Under the pieces are notes generated by a model. The model saw only the letters and a program-made list of their open reading frames with translations, made no database searches and had not been told where the DNA came from. Both the position numbers and the translations under genes were made by a program. Below, one piece after another: positions 26,766-34,791 of a stretch of 49,451 bases of DNA; positions within the stretch are counted from its first letter, which is position 1; the number at the start of each line of letters is the position of its first letter. Origin of the DNA: Acidobacteriota bacterium (GTDB lineage: Bacteria; Acidobacteriota; Terriglobia; Bryobacterales; Bryobacteraceae); contig CANIVU010000061.1 of assembly GCA_947470805.1 (NCBI GenBank), forward strand, positions 1-49,451. The letters are read 5' to 3'.

Positions 26766-27878
26766 CTAGAACAACTCGGAAAGCTCTTTGTAAGGAAGAC
26801 CCTGCGATTCGGCCACGGCGCGATAAACGCAATGATGTTTATAAGTGTTAACGCCTTCGGCGATGGCCCGGTTGGAGCGGGCGGCGGCTTCCAGTCCCTT
26901 GTTGGCCAGCGTCAGTAAGTAGGGCAGCGTGGCGTTGTTCAGCGCGAAAGTCGACGTATGCGGCACCGCGGCCGGCATGTTACTCACGCAGTAGTGCAGC
27001 ACCGAATCGACGTAGTAAATGGGATCGGTATGCGTGGTGGCGCGGGATGTCTCAAAACACCCGCCCTGATCGATCGCGACGTCGACCATCACCGAGCCGG
27101 GCTTCATCAGCTTGATCATCTCCCGCCGGACCAGCTTCGGAGCGGCCGCGCCGGGGATGAGCACCGCGCCAATTACCAGATCGGCCAGCTTCAGTGATTC
27201 GCGAATCGTGTGGACGTTCGAGGCCAGCGTCACCACGCCGCCGTTGTAGATGTCGTCCAACTCGCGGAGCCGGTTCAAATTGCGGTCGATAATCGTAACG
27301 TGGGCGCCCATGCCGACGGCGATCTTGGCGGCGTTGTGGCCCACGATGCCGCCACCGAGGATCACCACATTCGCCGGCGCCGTACCGGGAACGCCGCCGA
27401 GGAGAATTCCCCGGCCGCCATTCGGCGCTTCCAGATACTGTGCGCCCACCTGCACGGACATCCGGCCTGCCACTTCGCTCATCGGCGTCAGCAGCGGCAG
27501 CGCGCCGTTCTCTTCGCGGATGGTTTCGTAGGCCACCGAGTTGGTGCCCGAATCGAGCAGAGCCTTTGTCAGTTCCGGCAGCGGCGCCAGGTGCAGATAG
27601 GTGAACAGCACCAAGTCCTTCCGGAGATATTGGAACTCCGAAGGCTGCGGCTCTTTGACCTTGATCACCAGGTCGGCCTGCGTCCAGACTTCGGCGGCGG
27701 TGGGCAGAATCCGCGCGCCAGCCTCGACATATTCAGCGTCGGTCAGGGAACTGCCGCGGCCGGCTCCTGTTTCGACGATCACTTCATGACCTGCTTCGAC
27801 CAGAGCGGTTACTCCGGCAGGCACAAGACCCACGCGAGATTCGTGGTCTTTTACTTCCTTGGGAACTCCGATTTTCAT
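26766..27878 (-). CDS. ald: Alanine dehydrogenase
   Basis: NAD-dependent conversion of L-alanine to pyruvate and ammonia (reversible). 370 residues, normal length. N-terminal [19 protein letters not shown] (pyruvate/Arg site), the catalytic-region LFTYLHLAP (His), SVAYETI, and the NAD-binding [17 protein letters not shown] followed by an acidic-end strand. The [15 protein letters not shown] block is typical. ATG 27878 lies 1 base after the stop of the peptidoglycan-binding protein gene, so the two are co-transcribed. Alanine metabolism beside a cell-wall-binding protein may or may not be meaningful. Confidence 0.96.
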   Translation of the reverse strand: MKIGVPKEVKDHESRVGLVPAGVTALVEAGHEVIVETGAGRGSSLTDAEYVEAGARILPTAAEVWTQADLVIKVKEPQPSEFQYLRKDLVLFTYLHLAPLPELTKALLDSGTNSVAYETIREENGALPLLTPMSEVAGRMSVQVGAQYLEAPNGGRGILLGGVPGTAPANVVILGGGIVGHNAAKIAVGMGAHVTIIDRNLNRLRELDDIYNGGVVTLASNVHTIRESLKLADLVIGAVLIPGAAAPKLVRREMIKLMKPGSVMVDVAIDQGGCFETSRATTHTDPIYYVDSVLHYCVSNMPAAVPHTSTFALNNATLPYLLTLANKGLEAAARSNRAIAEGVNTYKHHCVYRAVAESQGLPYKELSELF

Positions 27879-27879
27879 G

Positions 27880-28398
27880 TTAGGGCACCGATTGGTTGAG
27901 AGTGGTGGTGGTCGTCAGCGGGGTACGCTTCGGACCGAGGCCGAGGGCGATCAGGGAAAGAGAGGTTATCTTCCCTGTCGGCGGCAAATTCTGTTCCTCC
28001 TGGAACCGTTTCAGAGCATCGACAGTGGCCGGATCCCACGAGCCCGACGGCGGCGTGGTGAGGTAGCCGCGAGTGACCAGGGCCTGCTGGATTTCCATGT
28101 AGCGGTCCGTCGTCGGCGCCTGCTGGCCGTAGGTACGGCGGACCGGCACCGGCTGCGGGCTGCGCCCGCGCGCCCTGCCGCGAGCATACGTCGTCGTCGC
28201 GGCCCGTGGCCGGGCCGCGACGGGCGGGGTGTATCGACGGGCCGTGGCTTTGGTGGCGGCCTTCTTCGCCGCCGGCCGCGCGGCCGGGGCTTTGGTGGTG
28301 GGGGTGGCCGCTTTCTTCTTGGGAGCGGCGGCGGCCCAGGTGAGGCTGAAGCCGAGCGCGAGCGCGGCAATGGATAAAGCAAAATTTCTCAGCTGCAC
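27880..28398 (-). CDS. Exported peptidoglycan-binding domain protein
   Basis: 172 residues from GTG 28398: signal peptide ([20 protein letters not shown]), then a basic Lys/Ala/Pro/Thr-rich linker (about 27-95), then a PG_binding_1 domain (about 100-160, [14 protein letters not shown] and [19 protein letters not shown]). The GTG start is inferred from the signal peptide; a longer frame reaches 28452. No catalytic domain, so it probably anchors itself to the wall. 56 bases separate it from the divergent MBOAT gene, room for promoters of both. Confidence 0.85.
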   Translation of the reverse strand: MQLRNFALSIAALALGFSLTWAAAAPKKKAATPTTKAPAARPAAKKAATKATARRYTPPVAARPRAATTTYARGRARGRSPQPVPVRRTYGQQAPTTDRYMEIQQALVTRGYLTTPPSGSWDPATVDALKRFQEEQNLPPTGKITSLSLIALGLGPKRTPLTTTTTLNQSVP

Positions 28399-28454
28399 AA
28401 CTTCATGGTAGCAAGTGTGGCGGCGGTACACTTGGAAGACAAACCCTCTCACGA

Positions 28455-29906
28455 ATGGTCTTCAGCAGCCACATCTTCCTGTTCTACTTTCTGCCTATCG
28501 TGCTGTTGCTGAACTACTTATTGCCGTTCCGCTTCCTGACCACGATGCTGACGATTGTCAGCTACACCTTCTACGGGTGGGCGAATCCGAAGTGGATTGT
28601 GTTGATGCTGACCAGCACTCTGGTCGACTATTTTTGCGGTTTGGCGCTGGTTCGTTATTCGGGTTTGGGGCCCCAGGAGGACGGCGATTTGCCGTTTTTG
28701 CCCAAAAGAGAGCCCCGAAACCGTGCTCAAAAGTGCGCATTATTCGTCAGTTTGGCGACAAATATGCTCATTTTGGGCTTCTTTAAGTACTATGATTTCG
28801 GCCTGGAGAACCTGAACGGGCTGAGCGGATGGCTGGGCGGCGGTCCGCTTCCGCTCCCGCTGATCCACGTCGCGTTGCCGATCGGGATCTCGTTTTACAC
28901 GTTCCAATCGATGAGCTATGCGATCGACGTCTACCGGGGCGAGGCGCGGCCGCTGCGGCACCCGGTGGATTTTGCCTGCTTCGTGGCGCTGTTCCCGCAC
29001 CAGTTGGCGGGGCCGATTATCCGCTACTGGAGCATCGCCGAGCAGATCCGGCACCGGGAGTTTACCTGGGAGAAATTTGCGCGCGGGGCGGCGTTTCTTT
29101 GTTTGGGGATGGGGAAGAAGATACTGCTGGCGAATCCGATGGCGCATATTGCGGACACGGTGTTCGGGGTGGCGGGGTTGCGGTGGTTCGATGCCTGGTT
29201 TGGCGTCATCGCTTACGCGTTCCAGATCTACTTTGACTTCTCGGCTTATTCGGACATGGCTGTCGGTTTAGCGCTGATGCTGGGGTTCCTGTTCACGAAG
29301 AACTTCAATGACCCGTACCGGGCGGAGAGTATCACGGATTTCTGGCGGCGGTGGCATATTTCGCTATCGACGTGGTTGCGGGATTATCTTTACATCCCGT
29401 TGGGCGGGAACAAACTGGGCGAGGCGCGTACCTATTGCAACCTGTTCACGGTGATGCTGCTGGGCGGGCTGTGGCACGGGGCGTCGTGGACCTTTGTGAT
29501 TTGGGGCGCGATTCACGGGGCGATGCTGGGATTGGAAAGGGCGCAGGGGAAGAAGAGTTTCTATTCGCGCCTGCCGGGAGTTCTGAAGGGCGCGGTGACG
29601 TTCCTGATTGTTTGTGTGGGGTGGGTGTTCTTTCGGGCCGAATCGCTGGCGATCGCCTCGCGGTTTGTCGGGGCGATGTTTGGCGGCACCGGAGACGGGG
29701 CGATTATGGGCGCGGTGGTCTATACGAAGTACCACCTATTTTCTTTCGCGGTTTGCGCGGTGGTGGTTTGGGCGATGCCGCAGGCCTGGAATTTCACGCA
29801 GCGGATTACGCCTTGGAAGGTTGGCGTTTGCCTGTTGACGTTGGTGCTGAGTGTTTTGTTTATGTGGACGCAGACGGTGAATCCGTTCCTGTACTACCAG
29901 TTCTGA
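28455..29906 (+). CDS. MBOAT family O-acyltransferase (AlgI-like)
   Basis: 483-residue polytopic membrane protein of the AlgI/DltB group, which moves acyl (usually acetyl) groups across the membrane to polysaccharides. Many hydrophobic helices; conserved His341 in GGLWHGASWTFVIWG and His354 in GAIHG; the KNFNDPYRAESITDFWRRWH block is highly typical. The start ATG 28455 gives the usual FSSHIFLFYFLP N-terminus. Two AlgJ/AlgX-like genes follow closely (1 base, then overlap), forming an acetylation operon. The target polymer is unknown. Confidence 0.94.
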   Translation: MVFSSHIFLFYFLPIVLLLNYLLPFRFLTTMLTIVSYTFYGWANPKWIVLMLTSTLVDYFCGLALVRYSGLGPQEDGDLPFLPKREPRNRAQKCALFVSLATNMLILGFFKYYDFGLENLNGLSGWLGGGPLPLPLIHVALPIGISFYTFQSMSYAIDVYRGEARPLRHPVDFACFVALFPHQLAGPIIRYWSIAEQIRHREFTWEKFARGAAFLCLGMGKKILLANPMAHIADTVFGVAGLRWFDAWFGVIAYAFQIYFDFSAYSDMAVGLALMLGFLFTKNFNDPYRAESITDFWRRWHISLSTWLRDYLYIPLGGNKLGEARTYCNLFTVMLLGGLWHGASWTFVIWGAIHGAMLGLERAQGKKSFYSRLPGVLKGAVTFLIVCVGWVFFRAESLAIASRFVGAMFGGTGDGAIMGAVVYTKYHLFSFAVCAVVVWAMPQAWNFTQRITPWKVGVCLLTLVLSVLFMWTQTVNPFLYYQF

Positions 29907-29907
29907 T

Positions 29908-31512
29908 ATGGCGAAAGATCCGATTCCCAACAATCCGACACTCGTGACCGAGGAGGCGAGCCAGAAAGAGCTGGCTACGACCGCCGTTGGGCGCGGGGTG
30001 GCGCGGGCTCTGGCTGTTGGGTTTTGTGTGGCGTTGCTGGTGCCGGTGGTGGCGCAGCTGGCTGGGGGCGGCGGACTGGGGGATTTTGCCGGGGTTGGGT
30101 TTCCGCCTACGCGGGAGACGCTGGCGGCGTTGGGGCGGAGCGTGGATGACGGGTCTGTTTTGAAGCGGTGGGTGCAGCCGCGGTTGCAGATGTTGTTGAC
30201 CGGGGTTGGCGGGTTTGGGAACGAGAAGGTGACGATTGGGCGGGATGGGTGGCTGTACTATGCGCCCGGGCTGCGCTATCTCTTCGGCCAGCCGTTCCTG
30301 GACGCCGATTACCTGAAGGCCAAGGCGAAGGGGATGATCGATAAGGACGGGCTGGCGGTGGCGCATCCCGATCCTTTGCCCGCGTTCCAGCAATTGGCGG
30401 AGGATTGCAAGCGGCTGGGCATCCAACTCGTGGTGGCGCCGGTGCCGGATAAGGGAATGTTGATTGGCGCGGCTCAGAACGCGGATTTCGGGAAGTTCCG
30501 GGCGGCTGTCGAGGGATATGGCGCGACGGTGTTGCCGTTGGAAAAATGGATGGAGGCGGGGGACGCGCCATGGTATTTACGGCAGGATACGCACTGGACG
30601 CCGCGATTTATGGACCGGGTGGCGCGGGGGATGGCGGATTCGTTGCGCGGGAAGGTTTGGGCGGCACCGGCGCCGTTGTACCGTTTGCGGGCAGCGACGG
30701 CGGAGAGCCGGGGGGACCTGGTGGGGATGTTGAAACTGCCGGTGGACCAGACGCTGTTTGGGACGGAGCGGGTGTCGATTGACGTGGTGAAACCGGTGGG
30801 GGACGCAGGGCCGGCCGAGGTGTTGTTGTTGGGGGATAGCTTCACGAATATTTACTCGTCGCCTTCTTTGGAATGGGGGCAGAAGGCGGGGTTGGGAGAG
30901 CATCTGGCTTACCACCTGAACGCGCCGGTCGACGTGATTGCGATGAATGGCGCGGGGGCGACGGTGCGCAACGAGTTGTTGCGGGCGGCGCGGACGGGGC
31001 GGTTGGCGGCGACGCGGGTACTGGTTTATGAGTTTGCGATTCGGGACTTGTATTTGGAAGATTGGCCGGTGGTGGAGTTGGGATCGGTGGACCGGAAGTT
31101 GATTTCGCATGAGGTGAAGGCGCCCGTGGTGGAGGCCGTTGTGGAGAAGCCGGCGGTGCCGGTGGTGGTGGTGGCGGATTCCGAACGGGTGACTGTGCGG
31201 GGGCGGATCGTGCAGATGTCGCGGGCGATCCAGCCGGGGACGGCGCCGTACGAGGACGCGCTGATTTATGGGAAGTTGAAGGTGGAAAAAGTTGAGGCGG
31301 GGAGCTACGGGAAGCCGGAGGCGATTGTCGTGTTTCTGGCGATGCGGAAGCGGGTCCTGTTGCCGGGGGCGGGGCACAAGGTGGGGGATGTGGTGCAGTT
31401 GCGGTTGGTTCGTTTGAAGTCGGCGGCGGAGGCCATCCGGTCGATGCAGCGGTCCGATGATACTGAGGATTTTGATTTGACGCCGTATTTTGTGGAGGAG
31501 GAGTTGCCGTGA
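29908..31512 (+). CDS. AlgX/AlgJ-like SGNH hydrolase-fold O-acetyltransferase
   Basis: 534 residues. A single N-terminal membrane helix (about 28-52) anchors a periplasmic domain. The fold's active site is visible: Asp227 and His229 in DTHW, and Ser311 in GDSFTN. GRDGWLYYAPGLRY is the usual family entry. Such proteins accept the acyl group from the MBOAT partner and transfer it to a polysaccharide. C-terminal part (about 385-534) is an extra beta-rich segment, likely substrate binding, of unknown type. Starts 1 base after the MBOAT stop and overlaps the next gene (GTGA). Confidence 0.88.
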   Translation: MAKDPIPNNPTLVTEEASQKELATTAVGRGVARALAVGFCVALLVPVVAQLAGGGGLGDFAGVGFPPTRETLAALGRSVDDGSVLKRWVQPRLQMLLTGVGGFGNEKVTIGRDGWLYYAPGLRYLFGQPFLDADYLKAKAKGMIDKDGLAVAHPDPLPAFQQLAEDCKRLGIQLVVAPVPDKGMLIGAAQNADFGKFRAAVEGYGATVLPLEKWMEAGDAPWYLRQDTHWTPRFMDRVARGMADSLRGKVWAAPAPLYRLRAATAESRGDLVGMLKLPVDQTLFGTERVSIDVVKPVGDAGPAEVLLLGDSFTNIYSSPSLEWGQKAGLGEHLAYHLNAPVDVIAMNGAGATVRNELLRAARTGRLAATRVLVYEFAIRDLYLEDWPVVELGSVDRKLISHEVKAPVVEAVVEKPAVPVVVVADSERVTVRGRIVQMSRAIQPGTAPYEDALIYGKLKVEKVEAGSYGKPEAIVVFLAMRKRVLLPGAGHKVGDVVQLRLVRLKSAAEAIRSMQRSDDTEDFDLTPYFVEEELP

Positions 31513-32624
31513 CGCGGAGAGAGTTGGCGGGATTGTTGGGGGCGGTGGGCCTGGGCGCGCAGACGCCGGTGGTGGAACGGGCGCGGAAGGCTTCCATTGC
31601 GGCGACGCTGCGGGCGATGACGGCGGAGCGGAAGGGGAGTTACGCCGCGTGGTTTGAAGGGCTGGCGGAGTTGCGGAAAGAGCTGCGGGCGGTGATGGAT
31701 GCCGAGGCGCCGCGGACACTGCCGGCGGATCCGGCGACGAAACATTTTCTGCTGCGGGCGGCGGGGACGCCGCCGTTGTTCAACGAGATGTACTCGGGCG
31801 AGTATGTGACTCCAAAGGCGCCGGATGCGTTTGCGTGGACCGATGGGTTGTTGGGACCGGATGCGGTGCGGGCGACGTCGCGGTGGTTGAAGAAGCAGGG
31901 GATTGATTTGCTGTTTGTGCCGGTGCCGAAGATGTCGGACATCTACATGGACCGGATTGTGCCGCGAGGGGTTCCGGCGGACCGGATTGTGGCGCCGCAT
32001 TTGCGGAAAGTGTTGTTTGAGATGTTGAGCGATGATGTGGAAGTTGTGGACCTGTTGCCGGAGTTGTTGAAGGCGCGGGATGGGTCGAAAGACCCGTTGT
32101 ATTTGCCGGCCGATAGCCATTGGTCGCCGGCGGGGCGGGCGGTGGCGGTGCGGATGCTGGCGGAGCGACTGGGGCGGTATCCGGCGTTTCAAGCGGCGAA
32201 GAAGGCGGCGCCGTTGTACTCGGTGGCGACATCGAAATTGCAGTACCCGATGAGTGTGTTGCCGCTGTTGTCAGACGCAGACAAGGCGGCGGTGGAACCG
32301 TTTTTGCATCCCGAGTATGACTTCATTTCGCGGCTGGATGGGAAGCCGTACGGGAACTACGAGAGCGGGCCGGTGCTATTGATTGGGGACAGTTATTCGG
32401 ACATGTTGGGGCCGCAGTTGGCGCAGGCGATTAACGCGCCGGTGGCGATGATGCCGGTGCCGGGCGGGACGGTGCAGCCGGTGAAGGAGTTGTTGCGGAA
32501 CCGGACGGCGCTGGGGGAGGCGAAGGTGGTGGTGTGGGTGGTGAACTACGCCATCTTCTTCCTGCATGATTGGGCGGGGTTGCCGGAGATGGTGAAGCGG
32601 GAGTGGGTGCCGAAGAAGAAGTAG
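31509..32624 (+). CDS. AlgX/AlgJ-like SGNH hydrolase-fold protein, second copy
   Basis: 371 residues, same family as the preceding gene but shorter: Asp202/His204 in ADSHWSPAG and Ser295 in GDSYSDM. N-terminus begins TRRELAGLLGAVGLGAQ, which looks like a Tat-type or short export signal. GTG start overlaps the previous stop, so the three genes are coupled. Convergent with the cassette array that follows; its stop is 6 bases from the stop of the first downstream cassette. Probably acts on the same or a second polymer site. Confidence 0.87.
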   Translation: MTRRELAGLLGAVGLGAQTPVVERARKASIAATLRAMTAERKGSYAAWFEGLAELRKELRAVMDAEAPRTLPADPATKHFLLRAAGTPPLFNEMYSGEYVTPKAPDAFAWTDGLLGPDAVRATSRWLKKQGIDLLFVPVPKMSDIYMDRIVPRGVPADRIVAPHLRKVLFEMLSDDVEVVDLLPELLKARDGSKDPLYLPADSHWSPAGRAVAVRMLAERLGRYPAFQAAKKAAPLYSVATSKLQYPMSVLPLLSDADKAAVEPFLHPEYDFISRLDGKPYGNYESGPVLLIGDSYSDMLGPQLAQAINAPVAMMPVPGGTVQPVKELLRNRTALGEAKVVVWVVNYAIFFLHDWAGLPEMVKREWVPKKK

Positions 32625-32630
32625 GTTGGG

Positions 32631-32858
32631 CTATCGATTGGGTACGGTGAATTTTTCCGGGAGCATCCAGTTGCAGACGAAGGGATCGTAGTTTATGATC
32701 CAGACGACAACCTTCTTTCCCTTTAGGATTTCGGGGTCGCGGAACATGTCCTGGAAGGTGTTGACGGTGTTGCCGGCGATTTGGGTGACGTTGACGGGCT
32801 GATTGATTGCACGGGCGAGGTGGCCGATGAGGCCGCCGTGGAGAGGATAGCTGAGGTT
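32631..32858 (-). pseudogene. C-terminal gene fragment, distal copy
   Basis: 75 open codons and a TAG stop, matching codons 302-376 of the AlgX/J-like gene at 33091-34221. Eight residues differ (for example REIN to RAIN, NYDPFSC to NYDPFVC). By hand count 12 of the 22 base changes are silent. No start codon or ribosome binding site precedes it in frame; a short open frame continues into the next copy. It is a fragment or a silent cassette, not an independent gene. Confidence 0.75.
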
Positions 32859-32860
32859 CG

Positions 32861-33088
32861 TTATCGCATGGGGACGGTGAATGTTTCCGGCATCATCCAA
32901 TTGAAGGCGAAGGGGTCGTTGTTCATGATCCAGACGACGACCTTTTTTCCCTTTAGGATTTCGGGGGCGCGGAACATGTCGTGGAGGGTGTTGACGGTGT
33001 TGCCGGCGATTTGGGTGACGCTGACGGGCTGATTGATTTCGCGGGCGAGGTGGCCAATGAGGCCGCCGTGGGTTGGGTAGCTGAGGTT
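32861..33088 (-). pseudogene. C-terminal gene fragment, middle copy
   Basis: 75 open codons ending in TAA, matching the same segment as its neighbours. Eleven residues differ from the gene (for example MFRDP to MFRAP, NYDPFSC to NNDPFAF). About 13 of 18 base changes alter the protein, close to what unconstrained drift would give. Because the period is 230 bases, which is not divisible by three, a read-through from the gene would enter it out of frame. Confidence 0.75.
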
Positions 33089-33090
33089 CG

Positions 33091-34221
33091 TTATCGCTTG
33101 GGGACGGTGAATTTTTCCGGCATCATCCAATTGCAGCTGAAGGGGTCGTAGTTCATGATCCAGACGACGACCTTTTTTTCCTTTAGGATTTCGGGGTCGC
33201 GGAACATGTCCTGGAAGGTGTTGACGGTGTTGCCGGCGATTTGGGTGACGCTGACGGGCTGATTGATTTCGCGGGCGAGGTGGCCGATCAGGCCGCCGTG
33301 GAGGGGGTAACTGAAATTGACGAAGCTGTCTCCGGTGACGAGGACCGGGGAGTTGGGGGACTGGACGGAGAGGGGTTGGGAGCTGGTGGAAACGTTGGCG
33401 AAGTAGGTGGTTTTGGCTTGGATGGCGGCGAGGCGGCGAATGTCGTCGGGAAGGAAATCGCTGAACTCCATGGCTTCGGTGAATTTCTCTTCGGCCTGGC
33501 GGAATAGGGGTGGCCTGGACATGGCTGTTTTTGCCCAAGGGTAGCGGGCGATCCGGGCGGCGATTAGTTCGGCGGTGCGGCGTTGGGGGCGTTCGGTCCA
33601 GTGCTTGTCGGCGGGGATGTAGAGGGGGCGGGATTCGGTTTGGCGGAGCCGCATGAACTCGGGGTAGAGATCGAGGACCTCGATATCGTTTTCGAGGAGG
33701 GTTAAGAGCTTTCGGCGGAGGTGGGGGATGACGTTGCGGTCCTTCGGGAGGACGGCTGGGTTGGAGACGAGTTCTTCGGGGTAGGTCTGAACGACGGTGG
33801 GAACGGGGACGACGACGAGGTCGATGCCTTGGGCGTGGAGCCAAGTGGTGAGGGATTTGGCGATGGGGAGAAGGCGGTCGGCGGCGAGATAGGCGGGGAG
33901 GTCGTCGCCGGCGGCGGTGATGGCGAGAGCGGAGTTGGCATGCGCCATGCGCGCGCGATTGGTTTGCCAGAAGATGAAACCCATCTTTTCGCCGGGTGTG
34001 GAGCGGGCGGGGAGTTGGTTGGCGGCGGCGTATTCGTAGGACTTGAGGAGCGCCTGGCGGTAGGGGCCGAGGGCTGCATGCCATTGGTTCCAATCGCCAT
34101 TGGCGGCGAGGCGGCACTCCAGTTCGATGGCTTGCCTTGTGTTTTGAATGGCGGTGTTGCGTGATTGGCCGGAAACGGTGATGGCGACGGCGAGATGGGC
34201 AACAGCCAGAATGTGCCGCAT
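33091..34221 (-). CDS. AlgX/AlgJ-like SGNH hydrolase-fold protein, third copy
   Basis: 376 residues with an N-terminal signal-like segment (about 1-19). Active-site residues: Asp205 and His207 in ADKHW (Lys in the middle, where the other two copies have Ser or Thr) and Ser299 in GDSF. Homologous to the genes at 29908 and 31509 but on the opposite strand. ATG at 34221 is 7 bases after the stop of the YbjN-like gene, so it is probably translated with it. The last 75 codons are repeated twice downstream. A direct role in acyl transfer with the nearby MBOAT protein is plausible. Confidence 0.85.
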   Translation of the reverse strand: MRHILAVAHLAVAITVSGQSRNTAIQNTRQAIELECRLAANGDWNQWHAALGPYRQALLKSYEYAAANQLPARSTPGEKMGFIFWQTNRARMAHANSALAITAAGDDLPAYLAADRLLPIAKSLTTWLHAQGIDLVVVPVPTVVQTYPEELVSNPAVLPKDRNVIPHLRRKLLTLLENDIEVLDLYPEFMRLRQTESRPLYIPADKHWTERPQRRTAELIAARIARYPWAKTAMSRPPLFRQAEEKFTEAMEFSDFLPDDIRRLAAIQAKTTYFANVSTSSQPLSVQSPNSPVLVTGDSFVNFSYPLHGGLIGHLAREINQPVSVTQIAGNTVNTFQDMFRDPEILKEKKVVVWIMNYDPFSCNWMMPEKFTVPKR

Positions 34222-34228
34222 ACGGGGA

Positions 34229-34705
34229 TTATTTTTTGCGGTCGAGCAGGAAGCGGGCCCATTTGCCGACGACGTTGCGGAAGGTCTGGATGAACACTTC
34301 GACGTTTTCCTGGGTGACGCCGCCGCTGACGATGAGGTCGCTTTCGAGGGCGGCGGAGCCTTCCTTGTCGACGTAGGCGCGGGTGAAGCTATGCTCCTGG
34401 TTCCAGATGTTGACCGATTCGAGGGTGGGGTTGACGTCGTTAAAGGCGTTGTAGAGCTGGATGTAGCTGGGGTTGTGGTTGAACCCGGCGACTTTGTAGC
34501 CTTCGGCGCGGAAGGTGAAGAAGGGGGAGTCTTTGCCGGCGGCGTCTTTGGCGCGGGTGGTTTCGAAGCCCATGTATTGGACGATCTTCTGGAACTCTTC
34601 GGAGGTGAGGACTGTGATGATTTTCGGGGCGGGTTTGGCTGCCGTTTGGGCGGCGGCGGGGAGGGCGATGAGGGGGAGCGCGGCGAGGGCGCGACGGGTG
34701 GGCAT
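34229..34705 (-). CDS. Exported YbjN-like domain protein
   Basis: 158 residues. N-terminal signal peptide (RRALAALPLIALPAAAQ) and a domain resembling YbjN/type III secretion chaperone-like folds: EEFQKIVQYMG, SPFFTFRAEGYKV, LYNAFNDVNPTLESVNIWNQE and the C-terminal helix VFIQTFRNVVGKWARFL. The YbjN family is described as a sensory/regulatory protein; an exported form is unusual and its role is unknown. A TAAAAT box sits only a few bases before the ATG at 34705. First gene before the third AlgX/J-like gene. Confidence 0.75.
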   Translation of the reverse strand: MPTRRALAALPLIALPAAAQTAAKPAPKIITVLTSEEFQKIVQYMGFETTRAKDAAGKDSPFFTFRAEGYKVAGFNHNPSYIQLYNAFNDVNPTLESVNIWNQEHSFTRAYVDKEGSAALESDLIVSGGVTQENVEVFIQTFRNVVGKWARFLLDRKK

Positions 34706-34731
34706 TTGAATTTTATTTTAGCGTAGGGGGC

Positions 34732-34773
34732 AAAACGAACGGGGGAGGCCGGTCGGCCTCCCCCGTTCGTTTT
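34732..34773 (-). terminator. Strong rho-independent terminator after htrA
   Basis: Perfect 19-bp inverted repeat (34732-34750 and 34755-34773) with a 4-base loop GGTC; the GC-rich centre GGGGGAGGCC is flanked by AAAACGAAC and its complement, so both directions end in a T run. It lies 18 bases after the htrA stop and separates that gene from the YbjN-like unit. Confidence 0.92.
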
Positions 34774-34791
34774 GCTTGGTTTGTTGGTAGG

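Larger units (their letters stand above)
32631..33318 (-). repeat. Three tandem 230-bp copies of the end of an AlgX/J-like gene
   Basis: Units lie at 32631-32858, 32861-33088 and 33091-33318, each 228 bases plus a CG linker, an exact 230-bp period. The third unit is the true 3' end of the gene 33091-34221 (codons 302-376 and stop). By hand comparison the first unit differs from the gene at 22 of 228 bases and the second at 18. All three remain open through 75 codons and end in a stop. The unit begins just after the catalytic GDSFV segment. Confidence 0.92.

Noticed and set aside
28011-28382. Second minus-strand frame in the peptidoglycan-binding protein gene
   Set aside because: Pro/Arg-rich reading of the Lys/Ala/Pro linker in a shifted frame; lacks the signal peptide and domain.
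30577-31719. 380-codon minus-strand frame across the AlgX/J-like genes
   Set aside because: Pro/Arg-rich antisense shadow; the plus-strand genes carry the DxHW and GDS motifs.
32631-33318. CRISPR array
   Set aside because: Units are 228 bases, contain a coding segment, and have no unique spacers.
32861-34117. 418-codon minus-strand frame joining the middle cassette to upstream sequence
   Set aside because: Only the last 75 codons are homologous; the rest is an out-of-frame reading of the third AlgX/J-like gene.
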